Assembly: GCA_004352715.1 (NCBI GenBank)
Contig: SCFE01000011.1
Location: 2,487,396-2,551,395 of the forward strand
Direction of reading: 5' to 3'
DNA length: 64,000 nt
Source: Hofstenia miamia
Lineage: Eukaryota; Xenacoelomorpha; Acoela
Shown here: piece by piece, positions 26,546-62,217 of the stretch
Position numbering within the stretch: position 1 is the first letter of the stretch
Layout: the number at the start of each line of letters is the position of its first letter
Made by a program: the position numbers and the translations under genes
Notes under the pieces: generated by a model
Seen by the model: only the letters and a program-made list of their open reading frames with translations
The model's database searches: none
Told to the model about the DNA's origin: nothing

Positions 26546-26623
26546 TTATCATCAAAATAATAAACTAAGAAAAAGAGGGCCCCAAATGACTCTACATTAA
26601 TGCATCTTTTTCTGCGTTTAAAT
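26339..26623. repeat. 285-bp duplicated block, copy 1
   Basis: Matches 26877-27161 with no difference seen by eye (offset 538). It contains the end of the nested LTR. It is followed by a single N at 26624, so an unresolved contig overlap is likely. Confidence 0.85.
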
Positions 26624-26624
26624 N

Positions 26625-26875
26625 ATATATATAATTACATTTCAAAGTTATATTTTTTGTCCTATTTGCTACTGCATTATAAGCAGAACGACTCTTGAAG
26701 AAAATGGAGAGAGCCTTATGAATTACTGAAGAGGCATACCTCCTGAAATACTTTGGAACCTGTGACCGTTGAAGCTGATCTAGCAAAAATGAAACACTCG
26801 GTTCATCAAAGTCAAGCATTGGAGAGAATCTGTTGGTTTGGTTGACGAGTTCAGAAGAAAATGAGCAGAACGGTG
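26625..26875 (-). other. 251-bp N-bounded insert with coding-like minus strand
   Basis: Enclosed by single Ns at 26624 and 26876 and flanked by the duplicated block, so probably misplaced. The minus strand is open across nearly all of it and reads PMLDFDEPSVSFLLDQLQRS, QVPKYFRRYASSVIHKALSI and FFKSRSAYNAVANR. That composition looks like a real protein, perhaps an exon. Family not recognised. Confidence 0.5.
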
Positions 26876-26876
26876 N

Positions 26877-27161
26877 TGGTAAGGATGGATTCCAATGATT
26901 TGGCTTTGGTGAGATGCAGTGTGAATTGGTCACTACATGAACTGCCACATTGGAAAGGATCATTTAATTTTTCTACAGTGAAATTGGCGAACTACCAATC
27001 TTCATTTGTTTTATTGGAATAAAGGCTGCTCTCAGTTATGGTAATTCTTCACAACCTGCTAGACACAGACCACTGATTCTACATTATCATCAAAATAATA
27101 AACTAAGAAAAAGAGGGCCCCAAATGACTCTACATTAATGCATCTTTTTCTGCGTTTAAAT
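26877..27161. repeat. 285-bp duplicated block, copy 2
   Basis: Second copy of 26339-26623. It continues into tttaatatttctatac, whereas copy 1 ends at the N. Confidence 0.85.
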
Positions 27162-27685
27162 TTAATATTTCTATACTAAGTAACTGGTTTGCCTTTTGGA
27201 TCTGATCAAAACATCTGCAATTTTTTATCTGGATTAAATCAATTTTCTCTTTCAGCTCTAGTACTTGGTTTTTGGCTTTTTAAGAGTGATTTCAGCAGAG
27301 AGCTCTTCTTTAGAACAATCATCTTGTTATGTGGGTGGGGCTTGGCTAGATTTTTCAGGGTTCTTTTTTATTTGTGACTTCTAGTGTTTGGCATTCTTGT
27401 TCTTAAAAGTTAAAGAGCTTTGACTGAAGCAACTTAACTGACATAACTAAAACTAGGTTTGGCAGGCTAGGTTCTGCAATTCAAAAAAAAATTTCTAACT
27501 TTCCACCAGCATTGAATAGGGTAATCTCAACTGCAGACTAGTTGTGGTAGAGTTCCAACTCTTCTTTGTAGGGTTCAAAATCTTCTAAGTAGTTATATTA
27601 GAGCTTCCCTTGACAATGGTATGTGTAATTATTAAATAATATTTGTACTTGAAGTCATGTGGTGGTTGCCATGTGGCATCAGTAT

Positions 27686-27880
27686 TGTAGAATCATGGGG
27701 GTGATTCTAGTGAACAAGAAGAGAATACAGTTCAAACTATTTCTTATTTACAAACACTTTGTTCTTTATATACACTGCTATTTACAATATGTACAAATAT
27801 TACAACAACCAGTCACCAACAAGAAAAGCACAAGGTCTGGCCAATAAATAATAACAATTACTAGCTGATGCTACAGTATG
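27686..27880. repeat. LTR-like dispersed repeat, copy 1
   Basis: Starts TGTAGAATCATGGGGGTGAT and shares gattctagtgaacaa, atacagttcaaac, acaaccagtcac and agctgatgctaca with 29347-29540. The terminus resembles the Gypsy LTR terminus, but the body differs, so it is a second LTR family. 27162-27685 and 27881-29346 hold no gene or motif that I can support. Confidence 0.65.
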
Positions 27881-29346
27881 AATTCAGCAAGGAATCCTAC
27901 TAAACAATCTATTGAGGGTTTCAAGTCAAAGCATGGATTTACCCATGCTACAAACTAATAACTAACTCCTGCTACAATACCTTATCCTAATAAAAGTTAA
28001 AAATAAACAGTAGATCATGTTATTGAATAGTGGCCAAACTTGTTTAACCTGATACAGATAACCTTAAAAAAGAGTCATATAATACTAGAGCCCTATTTAA
28101 GATAAAGAATAAAGAAGCCCTAACTCTTGGGTGCTTATAGTGCAACCTACATGCTAAGTTACAATACCTAAATGCAGTGCAACTCTCATCCCTTGCAATT
28201 TTGGTGAGAGCAATAAAGGTTAGTTTTATTCATTTAATGAAATGCAGTAACCCTAACAAAATCAAGATAAAAAGTAAAAAATGAATTTTCTGAGAATAAA
28301 TTGAAGAGAAACAAAATTAACAAATTACACATATTTATAAAAAATAAAACAGGTAATCCTAAACAAAATCATATTGTAGATATTATAGGCTAATATCTGA
28401 CAGGTACAAATTCAGTCAAATTATCAATTGAAATAAAATGGGAAGATTAGTATTGAAATTGCACTAAAAGTAAAGAAATTAGAGAATTGAATGTCTTTAT
28501 GCCACAGAAATAAGATAAATATTATCTATAATAAAATTAATCTAAAAAAACATTTTGGAGGATTACACTGTAATATTATTGCCATACTTTATTATGCACC
28601 AAATAATGAGTTCTTAAATATGGAAAAACTAAATTTCATGGAATAGTTATTTTTGATTAAAGTCTGTGTGTCATATTGAGAAAAATGTTTCTATTGCAAT
28701 TTGATAAATACAAAAACAAATAGCCTCTTACAGATTTCATGCAATTTCTCAAACCTTCAAAAATCATGTAGTGCATGTTGTGAAAGATGCTTCTCTCAAT
28801 TGAACTCAACTGAAAGAAATTGGTTTTGTAGTGTACTACAACAAAATTTGCTAATAATCATCAAGAGAGAAGCATTAATTTGCTTAAATATGTCAAATAT
28901 ACTGAAATGCTATAATAGTTGTACATTTTAGAGATGCCTTAAAACATACTAAGTGCTTAATAAACTTGTGCAGTAAATATCAGACACTCTTTTTAAATTT
29001 TGCTTTGCATCATATCAACTCTCATTGCATTGTGGCAAATAGTACTGTATTGCATCAAAATGATCAAAGCAACCATGGAGCATGGTACTATATCTTGCTT
29101 AGTATTAAATTTCAAGCAAAAATGGATGGTATGATAAATTGCCAATCTATCTTGCTAAAAGCCAATTACAGATGATGAAGGGAAAGGAATTTTCTTCATA
29201 GAAATAGCTTATACAGAATTTGTTTGATATTGTTCCAATGGGACAAATGTTTACATTAATTCAGACAATCATCCATGTGTTAGAAACAATATATTTGTTA
29301 AAAATGAATTCAAAAGATCGTAAAAATATTATTATTTCATATATAT

Positions 29347-29540
29347 TGTAGAATCACAGGGGGTGATTCTAGTGAACAAAGAATAGAATACAGTTCAAAC
29401 TTCTTCTATTTTACAATTGCCTCATTCCTTTTATACAATGCTATTGATGATATTTACAAATATGACAACAACCAGTCACAATCATGGAAAGTGCGAGATC
29501 TGGCTGATAAATAATAACAACTACCAGCTGATGCTACAAT
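29347..29540. repeat. LTR-like dispersed repeat, copy 2
   Basis: Same orientation as the copy at 27686, about 1.66 kb downstream. It ends in a TA microsatellite (29539-29561). Whether the two are LTRs of one internally deleted element is not decidable by eye. 29562-30349 shows nothing else. Confidence 0.65.
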
Positions 29541-30558
29541 ATATATATATATATATATATAGTTTACATATAATAGTTAATAATTATTTGAATTCCAAAT
29601 TGAAAAATGTAGTGACTTGGAAAATTATAGTATGATAACTAGAATAACTATATGAAAGTTTGTTTTATTAGATAGATAACAATAATCTAAAAGAAGTTTC
29701 AGCATTAAGGTAAAATTCTAAAATGAACCACAATAACACATGTTGTGGCTATTTGACAATCAACTATTACTTTCCTTTCGCTGACAGTTATTGGCTTTTA
29801 GCGAGATAGATTGGCGATTTACGTACCACCCCCAAAAATAATATAAATTTTCACTTTCGATTTCGCATTATAGGACAGTCGAAATTTTGCCACAGATTTT
29901 GCACAGGAAATCTTTGCATATGTGTTTTAAATCATAGAACTTTTTCTTACTGTAATTTTAATTTGTTGATTTGGCAAATAGCACACTTTTCTTGTCAAAA
30001 TTTGAAAAGGATTAATTATTAATTCAAAAATAAAGTTCTGACTGACTTGTTTGTTCGAAATTTTTCTAGTTTTCGTCTCGATTCGATGCTTAAGAATCGT
30101 ATCAGTGTGGTCTCGAATTTATTATTAGTATTGATTCCAAAATTTAAAAATAAATTTGAACTTATGTTTCTCACAAGCTGTCAAATCTGAATATTTTTCC
30201 AAGTATATATATGCGTATTTTTCTTTTGTTTGTAGTTTGCCTTCTCGGCTTTAAAAGGTCCTGCATTATTGTCATTTTCAATTTGAGAGACTATTTGGGA
30301 ACTACTCATTTCTTATTTTTTGTGAGTATATTCGTGGCTAAGGAATAGAGGCGAACTTGTAGAATAGCGACAAGCGGAGCACGCGGACAGAATAAACACT
30401 AATTTAGGGTCAAAAACGATAGGAAGTACGATGAAATGCTAAAAAATTTTATAATATAATTGATATAGACCGGTAGCATATAAAACAACAACAAAAAGGA
30501 TTAATTACCCTTTGTATACAGGGATTTTTATATATGTGTACAAAAAAGAAAAATGAAA

Positions 30559-30879
30559 TTAAGTTCGACAACAAGAATTATGACACTCCAAATAGAAGGT
30601 GCACGAGTTGTCGATGTTGAAGCGGGTTGAAGTCAATATACGCAGATGTTCTCTAACGTCGGTTTTGAACTTCTCTAGTGACCCAGTGAAGCTGATACCC
30701 CGTTGAAGGAAATAGTTAGCCATTACGACAGCAGTAAAATAGCAAGCGGAAGCTGATCGTAAGTCAACAAGATGGGAGCGGTAAGATATGAACTCAAATG
30801 GATCAGTATCGTAAAAAACATTCAGAAGTTTGAAGAACATAGTAATGTATCTATAAACCAAGTCATAGCGAATCGGCAA
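30559..30879 (-). pseudogene. LINE ORF2 C-terminal fragment
   Basis: Reads LFDP/FDTDPFEFI-type sequence, then GSLEKFKTDVREHL, and ends ECHNSCCRT with a stop. It is similar in layout and ending to the C-terminus of the LINE at 36336-36771 (PFDFI, SFKKSL, SCDCPRCRKT). It lies inside the left arm of element A. Confidence 0.7.
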
Positions 30880-31599
30880 AGTACTGGTTTTCAGAAGAGA
30901 ATCTCACTGTACGACTTGCAGCCTGAGACCCAATTTAGGCATTTTCGGTTGAAATTTTCGAGCTTCCGTAAACAAGTAATAGACGGACTCCAAATCTGTG
31001 AGTTGTATAAAAGTACGAATAAAACCACGAAGTCATGTAAAAATGATTATCTTTAACTAAAAAATTTCAATATATAACATTATATTTAAGAGTCAAAGCA
31101 AATTTATTGCTTNTTTTTTGGCAACTCTTTTGATTTTGTTTAGATAACCAATACGTGTTGTCCTATGAAGACAATTCAATGTATTTAGGAATAAATTTAA
31201 CTGCTGGAAACATATTTTTTTTTACGTTTGTATGCATAAATGGACGAATTTGTCTGCTAACTATGAATATAATAAAATATAATAACTTTTGGTTTAAAAT
31301 GACTTAATTTGTTATTTTTACTATTGTTAAAAATGAAAAATAAATTATGCAGTAAAAGGTTAAATTCTTGTTAAATTATTATTGTCATATACATATTTTT
31401 GGAATGTAAATAGTGATTATTAAAGAGAATGACAATGAGTCCTCATATAGTACCGAAAATTTGGGCAATATTTTTTCGTGTAGTAAGGAACTTGGATTGA
31501 TTAGTGGAATGTTTGGCAACAGAAGTCAAATTTTAGAGTAACAGCAATTAATTTAATATAGTCATTAAGGAAAAGGAGAGATGTTTGTAGAGATTTGAA

Positions 31600-31962
31600 T
31601 TAAAATAAGATAGATAGCATATGCAGATGAATTTGATAGAACGGAGATAATATTTTATATTTATTACGGTATACTGATGCTTCGTCATGCTTTTGTGCAA
31701 AGTTTAGAGTTTTTATACACCAATTAAATGTCTTTGATAGAAGCATACGATGTTTCGAATATAGGTTAGTTAAAAGAAAAGAATAGTATTGAAAATGAGA
31801 CAAACAGAAAGCATGTATCAGTTGTTTATGATAATTGCTTGATATTACATTGCGTAAGTGATAGAGATATCTAATGTCTGCTGTCATTTTTTGAATCTTA
31901 TTCAGTAGAAATTTTTCAAATTTTAATTCATTATCTATCTCCACTCCTAAATATTTAAGCAA
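31600..31962 (-). pseudogene. LINE reverse transcriptase thumb fragment
   Basis: Reads LKYLGVEIDNELKFEKF, then IRYLYHLRNVISSNYHKQLI and FCLSHFQYYSFL. These correspond to the YLGV..D..L.F and alpha-helical block after the YxDD box in jockey/CR1-type elements. It is in the same orientation as, and upstream of, 30559-30879, so probably from one copy. The catalytic part is missing. Confidence 0.75.
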
Positions 31963-32099
31963 ATCTATAAACTTTTGATTTAAATCAAGTTTTTATCTTA
32001 AGTGAATAACAAGAGTCCTTTTTTGCTCTTTTACAAGCAAAATACATATGAATTCAATTGATCACAATTTTTGAAGAAAAATTTGTATTTTTTACAGTT

Positions 32100-32397
32100 C
32101 AGGGTTTTTAAATCGTGTTCGAGTTACTCGGACCGATTTAAAATTTTTACGTTGCGAGTATTTTCTTAAAGAAAATTCCGAGTTCGATCGAGTTTTTTTC
32201 TAATTCCGAGTTTGTTTGCGTAAAAACATTTATTGTACAGTTATAATAAGCGAAAAAATAGTTATTTGCGATTGGTAAGGAAATTTAAATTTAAAAAATT
32301 TAATTTTTACCGTATTTTCGATCAAGTTCGAGTTTTGATGATTTCTCTTCCGAATTTGCGCTTTTCGAGTTCGAGTTTTGACATTCCGAGTACCCTG
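32100..32397. mobile_element. 298-bp MITE, hAT-like, diverged copy
   Basis: CAGGG at the left, CCCTG at the right. It matches the reverse complement of 53630-53927 at several blocks (attccgagttcgatcgag, gagttcgagttttgatga) and has the same 298-bp length. No target duplication is readable. It lies within element A. Confidence 0.7.
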
Positions 32398-33085
32398 ATA
32401 GTTATATTAAATTTCAATTTAATATAGTAATATGGATTTTCAAAATTGTAATATTTTACTACAATTTTCATTTCATTATATTACAAACTAAGGTTAATAA
32501 TGTTTGTTTACTATTTAGTTAATAAAATAATCAAATTTTTGTTTAGTATTATTGCTAGATTCTGAATAAGATTAGGGCTTGTAGCGAATGCCTGACGAAG
32601 CCATCACCACCATATATATAAATTTACGGTTTTTGACACTTCATATAATTTTAACATATAATCGCTTATAGTGTATGACAAATTGCATTGTAATAGTGTT
32701 TTTCGGTGAGATTTGTTTCACTGAAAATTGCTGTAGCCCTTCCCATTAATGAACTAATTTACTAAATACCAAAACCTGATTTAAACCAAAAGTTTATAGA
32801 TTTGCTTAATTTACTATTATATTTGAGTTTTTTAGTTAAAGATAATTATTTTTACATGCCTTCGTGGTTTTATATGCTATATTGCTTAAATATATACCAC
32901 GTGCAATCGCGTTTTACCGCGTGCTACAAATATGCTGAATTATGACAAGTTATCGGTCTATATCGATTATATTTTAAACTTTTTGTGTAATTTATTGTAT
33001 TATCCATCATTTTTTACCCTAAATTAGTGTTTACTTGGCCCGCGTTACGCGTGTTCCGCGTGTCGCTATTCTACAAGTTCGCCAG

Positions 33086-34811
33086 GTATAGAATAGAGTG
33101 CCCGCGGAACACGTGGACGAAATAAACTCTAATATAGGGTGAAAATGATAAGAAATGCAATAACATACGTGAATAGTTAAAAAAATAGATATAGACCGAT
33201 ATCTTTACATAATTCGTAGCACGCGGTAACACGCGATAGTAAGCACGCGGTATATTTAAGGCTATTAGCAAAGAACACTCGAAATTTATAAAATAATTAA
33301 TTGTTATTAAACAAATTACAAGATATAAAAGTATACTTATTCAAATCCATACATTTTTTAGCGTAAATCAAGTCTTTATTTGAGATGTTTAAATTGGAAC
33401 TCTTATGCTTTGCAACCGCTTTGCATTTTCAGAGAATTTCTTTTCCCGATTTGTATTTATTTTCACATTTTAATTACTGATTAGTAAAACCGAATTTATA
33501 GCTAGCGTGATCGTGTTGCATACATTTTTAATGCATAAATAAGCATTCCGCTATTGTTATAAATATATTTTGAATAATGCAAATGTACAGTATGTTCTGG
33601 GTACTATTATCATGGGTTTGTCATATGCAATTATTACTGAAAATTCAAATAAATTTAGTCAAAGTGTTATATGCATGAATTATTTTCATACTTATTGAAC
33701 ATGTATATGGGACTTAAAATAGGGCCTTTTATAATTGAACTGCAAGAACCCATTTTGTTCAATATGATTCAAAACGAAAAGTCGCCTTTTTAGTTTACGT
33801 TTGTATCTTTGCTTATGTAGTGTCGATTAACGGTTTCTTCATGAACCCATAATAATCAAAAGCAGGGTCATGTCACTTGTTTTGCACTCTACAGCATGTA
33901 GTTCATCTTCACACAATTCTAAAGCAATCGATTTGGCAATTAACAAGTTCTTCAATTATGTTTTACTCAACAAAACCTCATTGTAGATTTAATGAAATAT
34001 CTCGTTTTGACATTTAAATCTGTTATGTTGTAATTTTCTTCAAAATGTTGCAATAGCCTAAAGAGAGTGATTTAATTCAGATATTTTTAAAGAGTTAGCA
34101 GTTGCCTTTAATAATGTGGGGAATCAATATATGTACAAGTCGCCATAAATAAGTTTTTTAGGTACAAACACCATCTATGATTTATTAAAAGTGTCATTTA
34201 TAAGAATATATTAATATTTATATACATTGTCTAAAACTAAAGTTTTATTGTAATGAAATTGTTGCATGAGAGAAGTGTCACGTGGGCTTCAATCATTCGA
34301 AAGGTACTATAATTTATGATTTATTTCTTGATGTGAAAATTTTTAATTTTTAAAAAATGTGATCAAAATTTCTTAATTTATATACAAAAACTTCCTCAAT
34401 AAATTATTGTACTCAACAAAGGGCATATATTAGTTGTTATAATAATACAAGTAAAACACATTGAATAATCGAAATTAAAATATTTATATTTTTACCGCAA
34501 TGAATTTGGAAATTTCACATAAAGTGAGCACTTGATTTAAGCTAAAAATGTATAGATTTGTATAAATACACTTTTATGTCTTGCAATTTGTTCAATAATT
34601 GATAATTTTTAATGAATTTCACGTTTACTATGCTATTGTTAAATATATAACGCGTGTTAACGCGTGCTACGAATTTCGTTAATTATGCAGAGTTATCGGT
34701 CTATATCCACTATTTTTTAAACTTTTTACCTATGTTATTGCATTTCTCATCGTATTTTACCCTATAGTAGGGTTTATTTCGTCCGCGTGCACCCTATTCT
34801 ATACGTTCGCC
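33086..34811. mobile_element. Long inverted-arm element B, relative of A
   Basis: Left GTATAGAATAGAGTGCCCGC pairs with the right end (inverse GTATAGAATAGGGTGCACGC). The match extends about 170 bases through gacgaaataaac, gaaatgcaataaca, gatatagaccgata and cgtagcacgcg. The terminal GGCGAAC seen in A is present at the right end but missing on the left, where B abuts A. The interior is AT-rich with no ORF. Confidence 0.72.
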
Positions 34812-35270
34812 AATCTTCGTTCTTTAGTATGTGTTTCTTGATTTTGAATCAAATTGTGTTTGTACCGCCAAAAGGACTTAACAGTTTATTTTTCTCTTCC
34901 TCAGGATTGCATTATATTAACATCAATGCCTCTAATATAAAGAGTTCTGTTAAGAATGAGCTACTGGATGCGGCTTACAATGCTAATCCGATGCAATTTA
35001 GTTAAAGAATTATTTTAAAAATAAATTTCACATATAGCCATCTACTGTAACATAGAATAGATGTTGGAACTTTTTCGCTTTTTCAATGGGAACATAAATC
35101 AATATGTTTTTCAAAAAATTTCAATTTTTCATTTTTCTAATTTTGCTTGAAATCAATTTTAAAAATTTCTGTGATTTTGCATAGATCGGTCATTAGTTAA
35201 AAAAATGTGTGTTATTTGACAATAATATGCTTATCGACTATTTGAGCTATCGTTTTGGTTTGAACGGGCA

Positions 35271-36830
35271 GTGATAAGCGCAATCCAAAATACTATTTTT
35301 GTTAGAAAGATGGCCAATTCTTATCTAATCAATATTATGTCTATCATCTTTGAACGCATTGTTTTTCGTTATGTATTCCCAAAAATTCGTCACCTCATCT
35401 CTTCTTCTCAGCATGGCAACCTTCCTGGTCGCTCTACGATTACTAACCTGCTCACTCCGATCGAAAACTGCTACTTTCGCTCTGATAGTAATGATCCTGG
35501 TTGTATTATCTTTCTTGACATCTCAAAAGCGTTTGATCGCCTCCCTCATTCCATTCTGCTTGACAAGTTACGTTTATTTGTTTTTAATGTGGATTTCATC
35601 GAACTGTTCCAGTCTTACCTGACCAATCACCACCAGTGTGTCAAAATCAACTCGTCTATCTCTTCTCCTGTCCCCGTTACTAGTAGTGCCCCTCAAGGCT
35701 CAGTGTTTGCTGTTCTTTTCTTCCTCGTTGCCATTAACGACCTCCCTCATTCTGTTCTCAACTCGTCTTGCCTGCTGTATGTCGACGACACTGCGATTTT
35801 TNNNNNNNNNNNNNNNNNNNNNNNNNNNNNNNNNNNNNNNNNNNNNNNNNNNNNNNNNNNNNNNNNNNNNNNNNNNNNNNNNNNNNNNNNNNNNNNNNNN
35901 NNNNNNNNNNNNNNNNNNNNNNNNNNNNNNNNNNNNNNNNNNNNNNNNNNNNNNNNNNNNNNNNNNNNNNNNNNNNNNNNNNNNNNNNNNNNNNNNNNNN
36001 NNNNNNNNNNNNNNNNNNNNNNNNNNNNNNNNNNNNNNNNNNNNNNNNNNNNNNNNNNNNNNNNNNNNNNNNNNNNNNNNNNNNNNNNNNNNNNNNNNNN
36101 NNNNNNNNNNNNNNNNNNNNNNNNNNNNNNNNNNNNNNNNNNNNNNNNNNNNNNNNNNNNNNNNNNNNNNNNNNNNNNNNNNNNNNNNNNNNNNNNNNNN
36201 NNNNNNNNNNNNNNNNNNNNNNNNNNNNNNNNNNNNNNNNNNNNNNNNNNNNNNNNNNNNNNNNNNNNNNNNNNNNNNNNNNNNNNNNNNNNNNNNNNNN
36301 NNNNNNNNNNNNNNNNNNNNNNNNNNNNNNNNNNNTTTCAAATGGATTTCCTCTTTGGACTATAAAGACGCTCTGCTGAAATTCTCCACTCTCCCGCTGT
36401 CACTCTACTTCCATGCCTGTGATCTCCTTCTGTTCAATCGACTACTGACTCGCAAATTGTATCTTGATCCTTTTGATTTCATTAAGTTCTCTAATTTCTG
36501 CTGCACTCGCTCTGATGATGTTGTCACCTTCTCCATTCGTCGTACAAAGAAACATCGCACCCTTCACTCGTTTTTCAATCGTGCTTGTATTGCCGCTAAT
36601 TACATCTTGACTCGCAACCCTCCAACAGCGATTGATTTCTTTTCCCCGCCACCGAGCTTCAAGAAATCTTTGATGGCTTTCCTCTTTGCTGAGCCCTTCT
36701 CCAACTTCGCCTACTCTTCCATTTGCTCCTATTTCATCTCCTGTGACTGTCCTCGCTGCCGTAAAACTTGACTTGTTTTTATTTTTTTGTTGTGTATGCC
36801 TTCAGCGGCTAAATAAAGTCATTGATTATT
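35271..36830 (+). mobile_element. 5'-truncated LINE with reverse transcriptase, interrupted by an N gap
   Basis: The plus frame reads SIIFERIVF, QHGNLPGRSTITNLL, FLDISKAFDRLPHSILL, SSAPQGSVFAVLFFLVAIND and LLYVDDTAIF (YVDD at 35778-35789). These are RT blocks of a non-LTR retrotransposon in the jockey/CR1 group, with the catalytic Asp residues in place. An N gap covers 35802-36335. After it the frame starting FKWISSLDYKDALLKF runs to CDCPRCRKT and a stop at 36771. The tail tcattgattattattatg resembles a short-repeat LINE 3' end. Upstream parts (endonuclease) are absent. 34812-35270 and 36831-37426 contain nothing else I can support. Confidence 0.9.
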
Positions 36831-37426
36831 ATTATGCTTCCATTTTTTAGAGAGAGAACTAATTGCATGTTTGTTAATACATTGCAAATTTTACTAAATA
36901 TAAAATTGATAATCAAGCTGATTGAAATTATAAAGATTTTTGCTGTTAAAAGTTTGAAATTTTTTGGTAAAAATAGTCTTTTCAAGTGTTTATAGAAAGT
37001 ATATAGAAAGGCATTTAACCTTTAGTTTAGAAATGTGTTCATATTCTTTCCGTTTTCTGAATCTAATAGGTTTAATAATGTATGAACTGTAAATCTATGT
37101 CAAACCAAAATGATTTTACAGGAAAGCACTAAAATATTTAAAGTAGTTTTAAGCATAGCTCATTGCACATTTAATGTTTTTAATTTTAGAATAATACAAT
37201 AGTTTTTTCAATAAACTATTGTCAGTAATGTCGGCATTTGACATTTGCGAATTTAGTTATATGTCCACAAAATAGCATCATATCATTATATAGTTCTTTT
37301 TACTTGTTTTATCTAAATGTTGTAAACATTAAGTTTATTCATAGAAACCTACATCAAATTAGGTGCAAATGTATTTCTTTTAAGAGTGACTTTATTTTAG
37401 AAAATGTAAATGTTCAATTATTAATA

Positions 37427-62217
<24,791 letters not shown>

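Larger units (their letters stand above)
16708..26596 (-). mobile_element. Degenerate Ty3/Gypsy-type LTR retrotransposon, minus strand
   Basis: Two related direct repeats, 16708-17678 and 24808-25650 plus 26546-26596, begin TGTAGAATCA and end near TGACTCTACA on the plus strand. They flank a minus-strand coding region in the order gag-like, protease, RT, RNase H, integrase, then a further unidentified region. The integrase-last order defines Ty3/Gypsy rather than copia. The primer-binding site lies directly inside the LTR at 24789-24807. Many stops and frameshifts break every domain, and the LTRs differ by numerous substitutions and indels, so the copy is old and inactive. No clear target duplication was found (CTAT left, TTAA right). 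Confidence 0.9.
30350..33083. mobile_element. Long inverted-arm element A with CGCG-rich ends
   Basis: The termini are GGCGAACTTGTAGAATAGCG on the left and the exact inverse (ctattctacaagttcgcc) on the right. Inner arm blocks also pair inversely: gatatagaccg, and aaaaccacgaag with tcatgtaaaaatgatta at 31018-31075 against 32826-32873. The left arm is interrupted by LINE pieces. No transposase was found, so it is non-autonomous. The CpG-rich ends stand out in AT-rich DNA. Superfamily unknown; no clear target duplication. Confidence 0.75.

Noticed and set aside
30772-31056. Plus-strand 94-codon frame
   Set aside because: Antisense shadow of the LINE C-terminal fragment.
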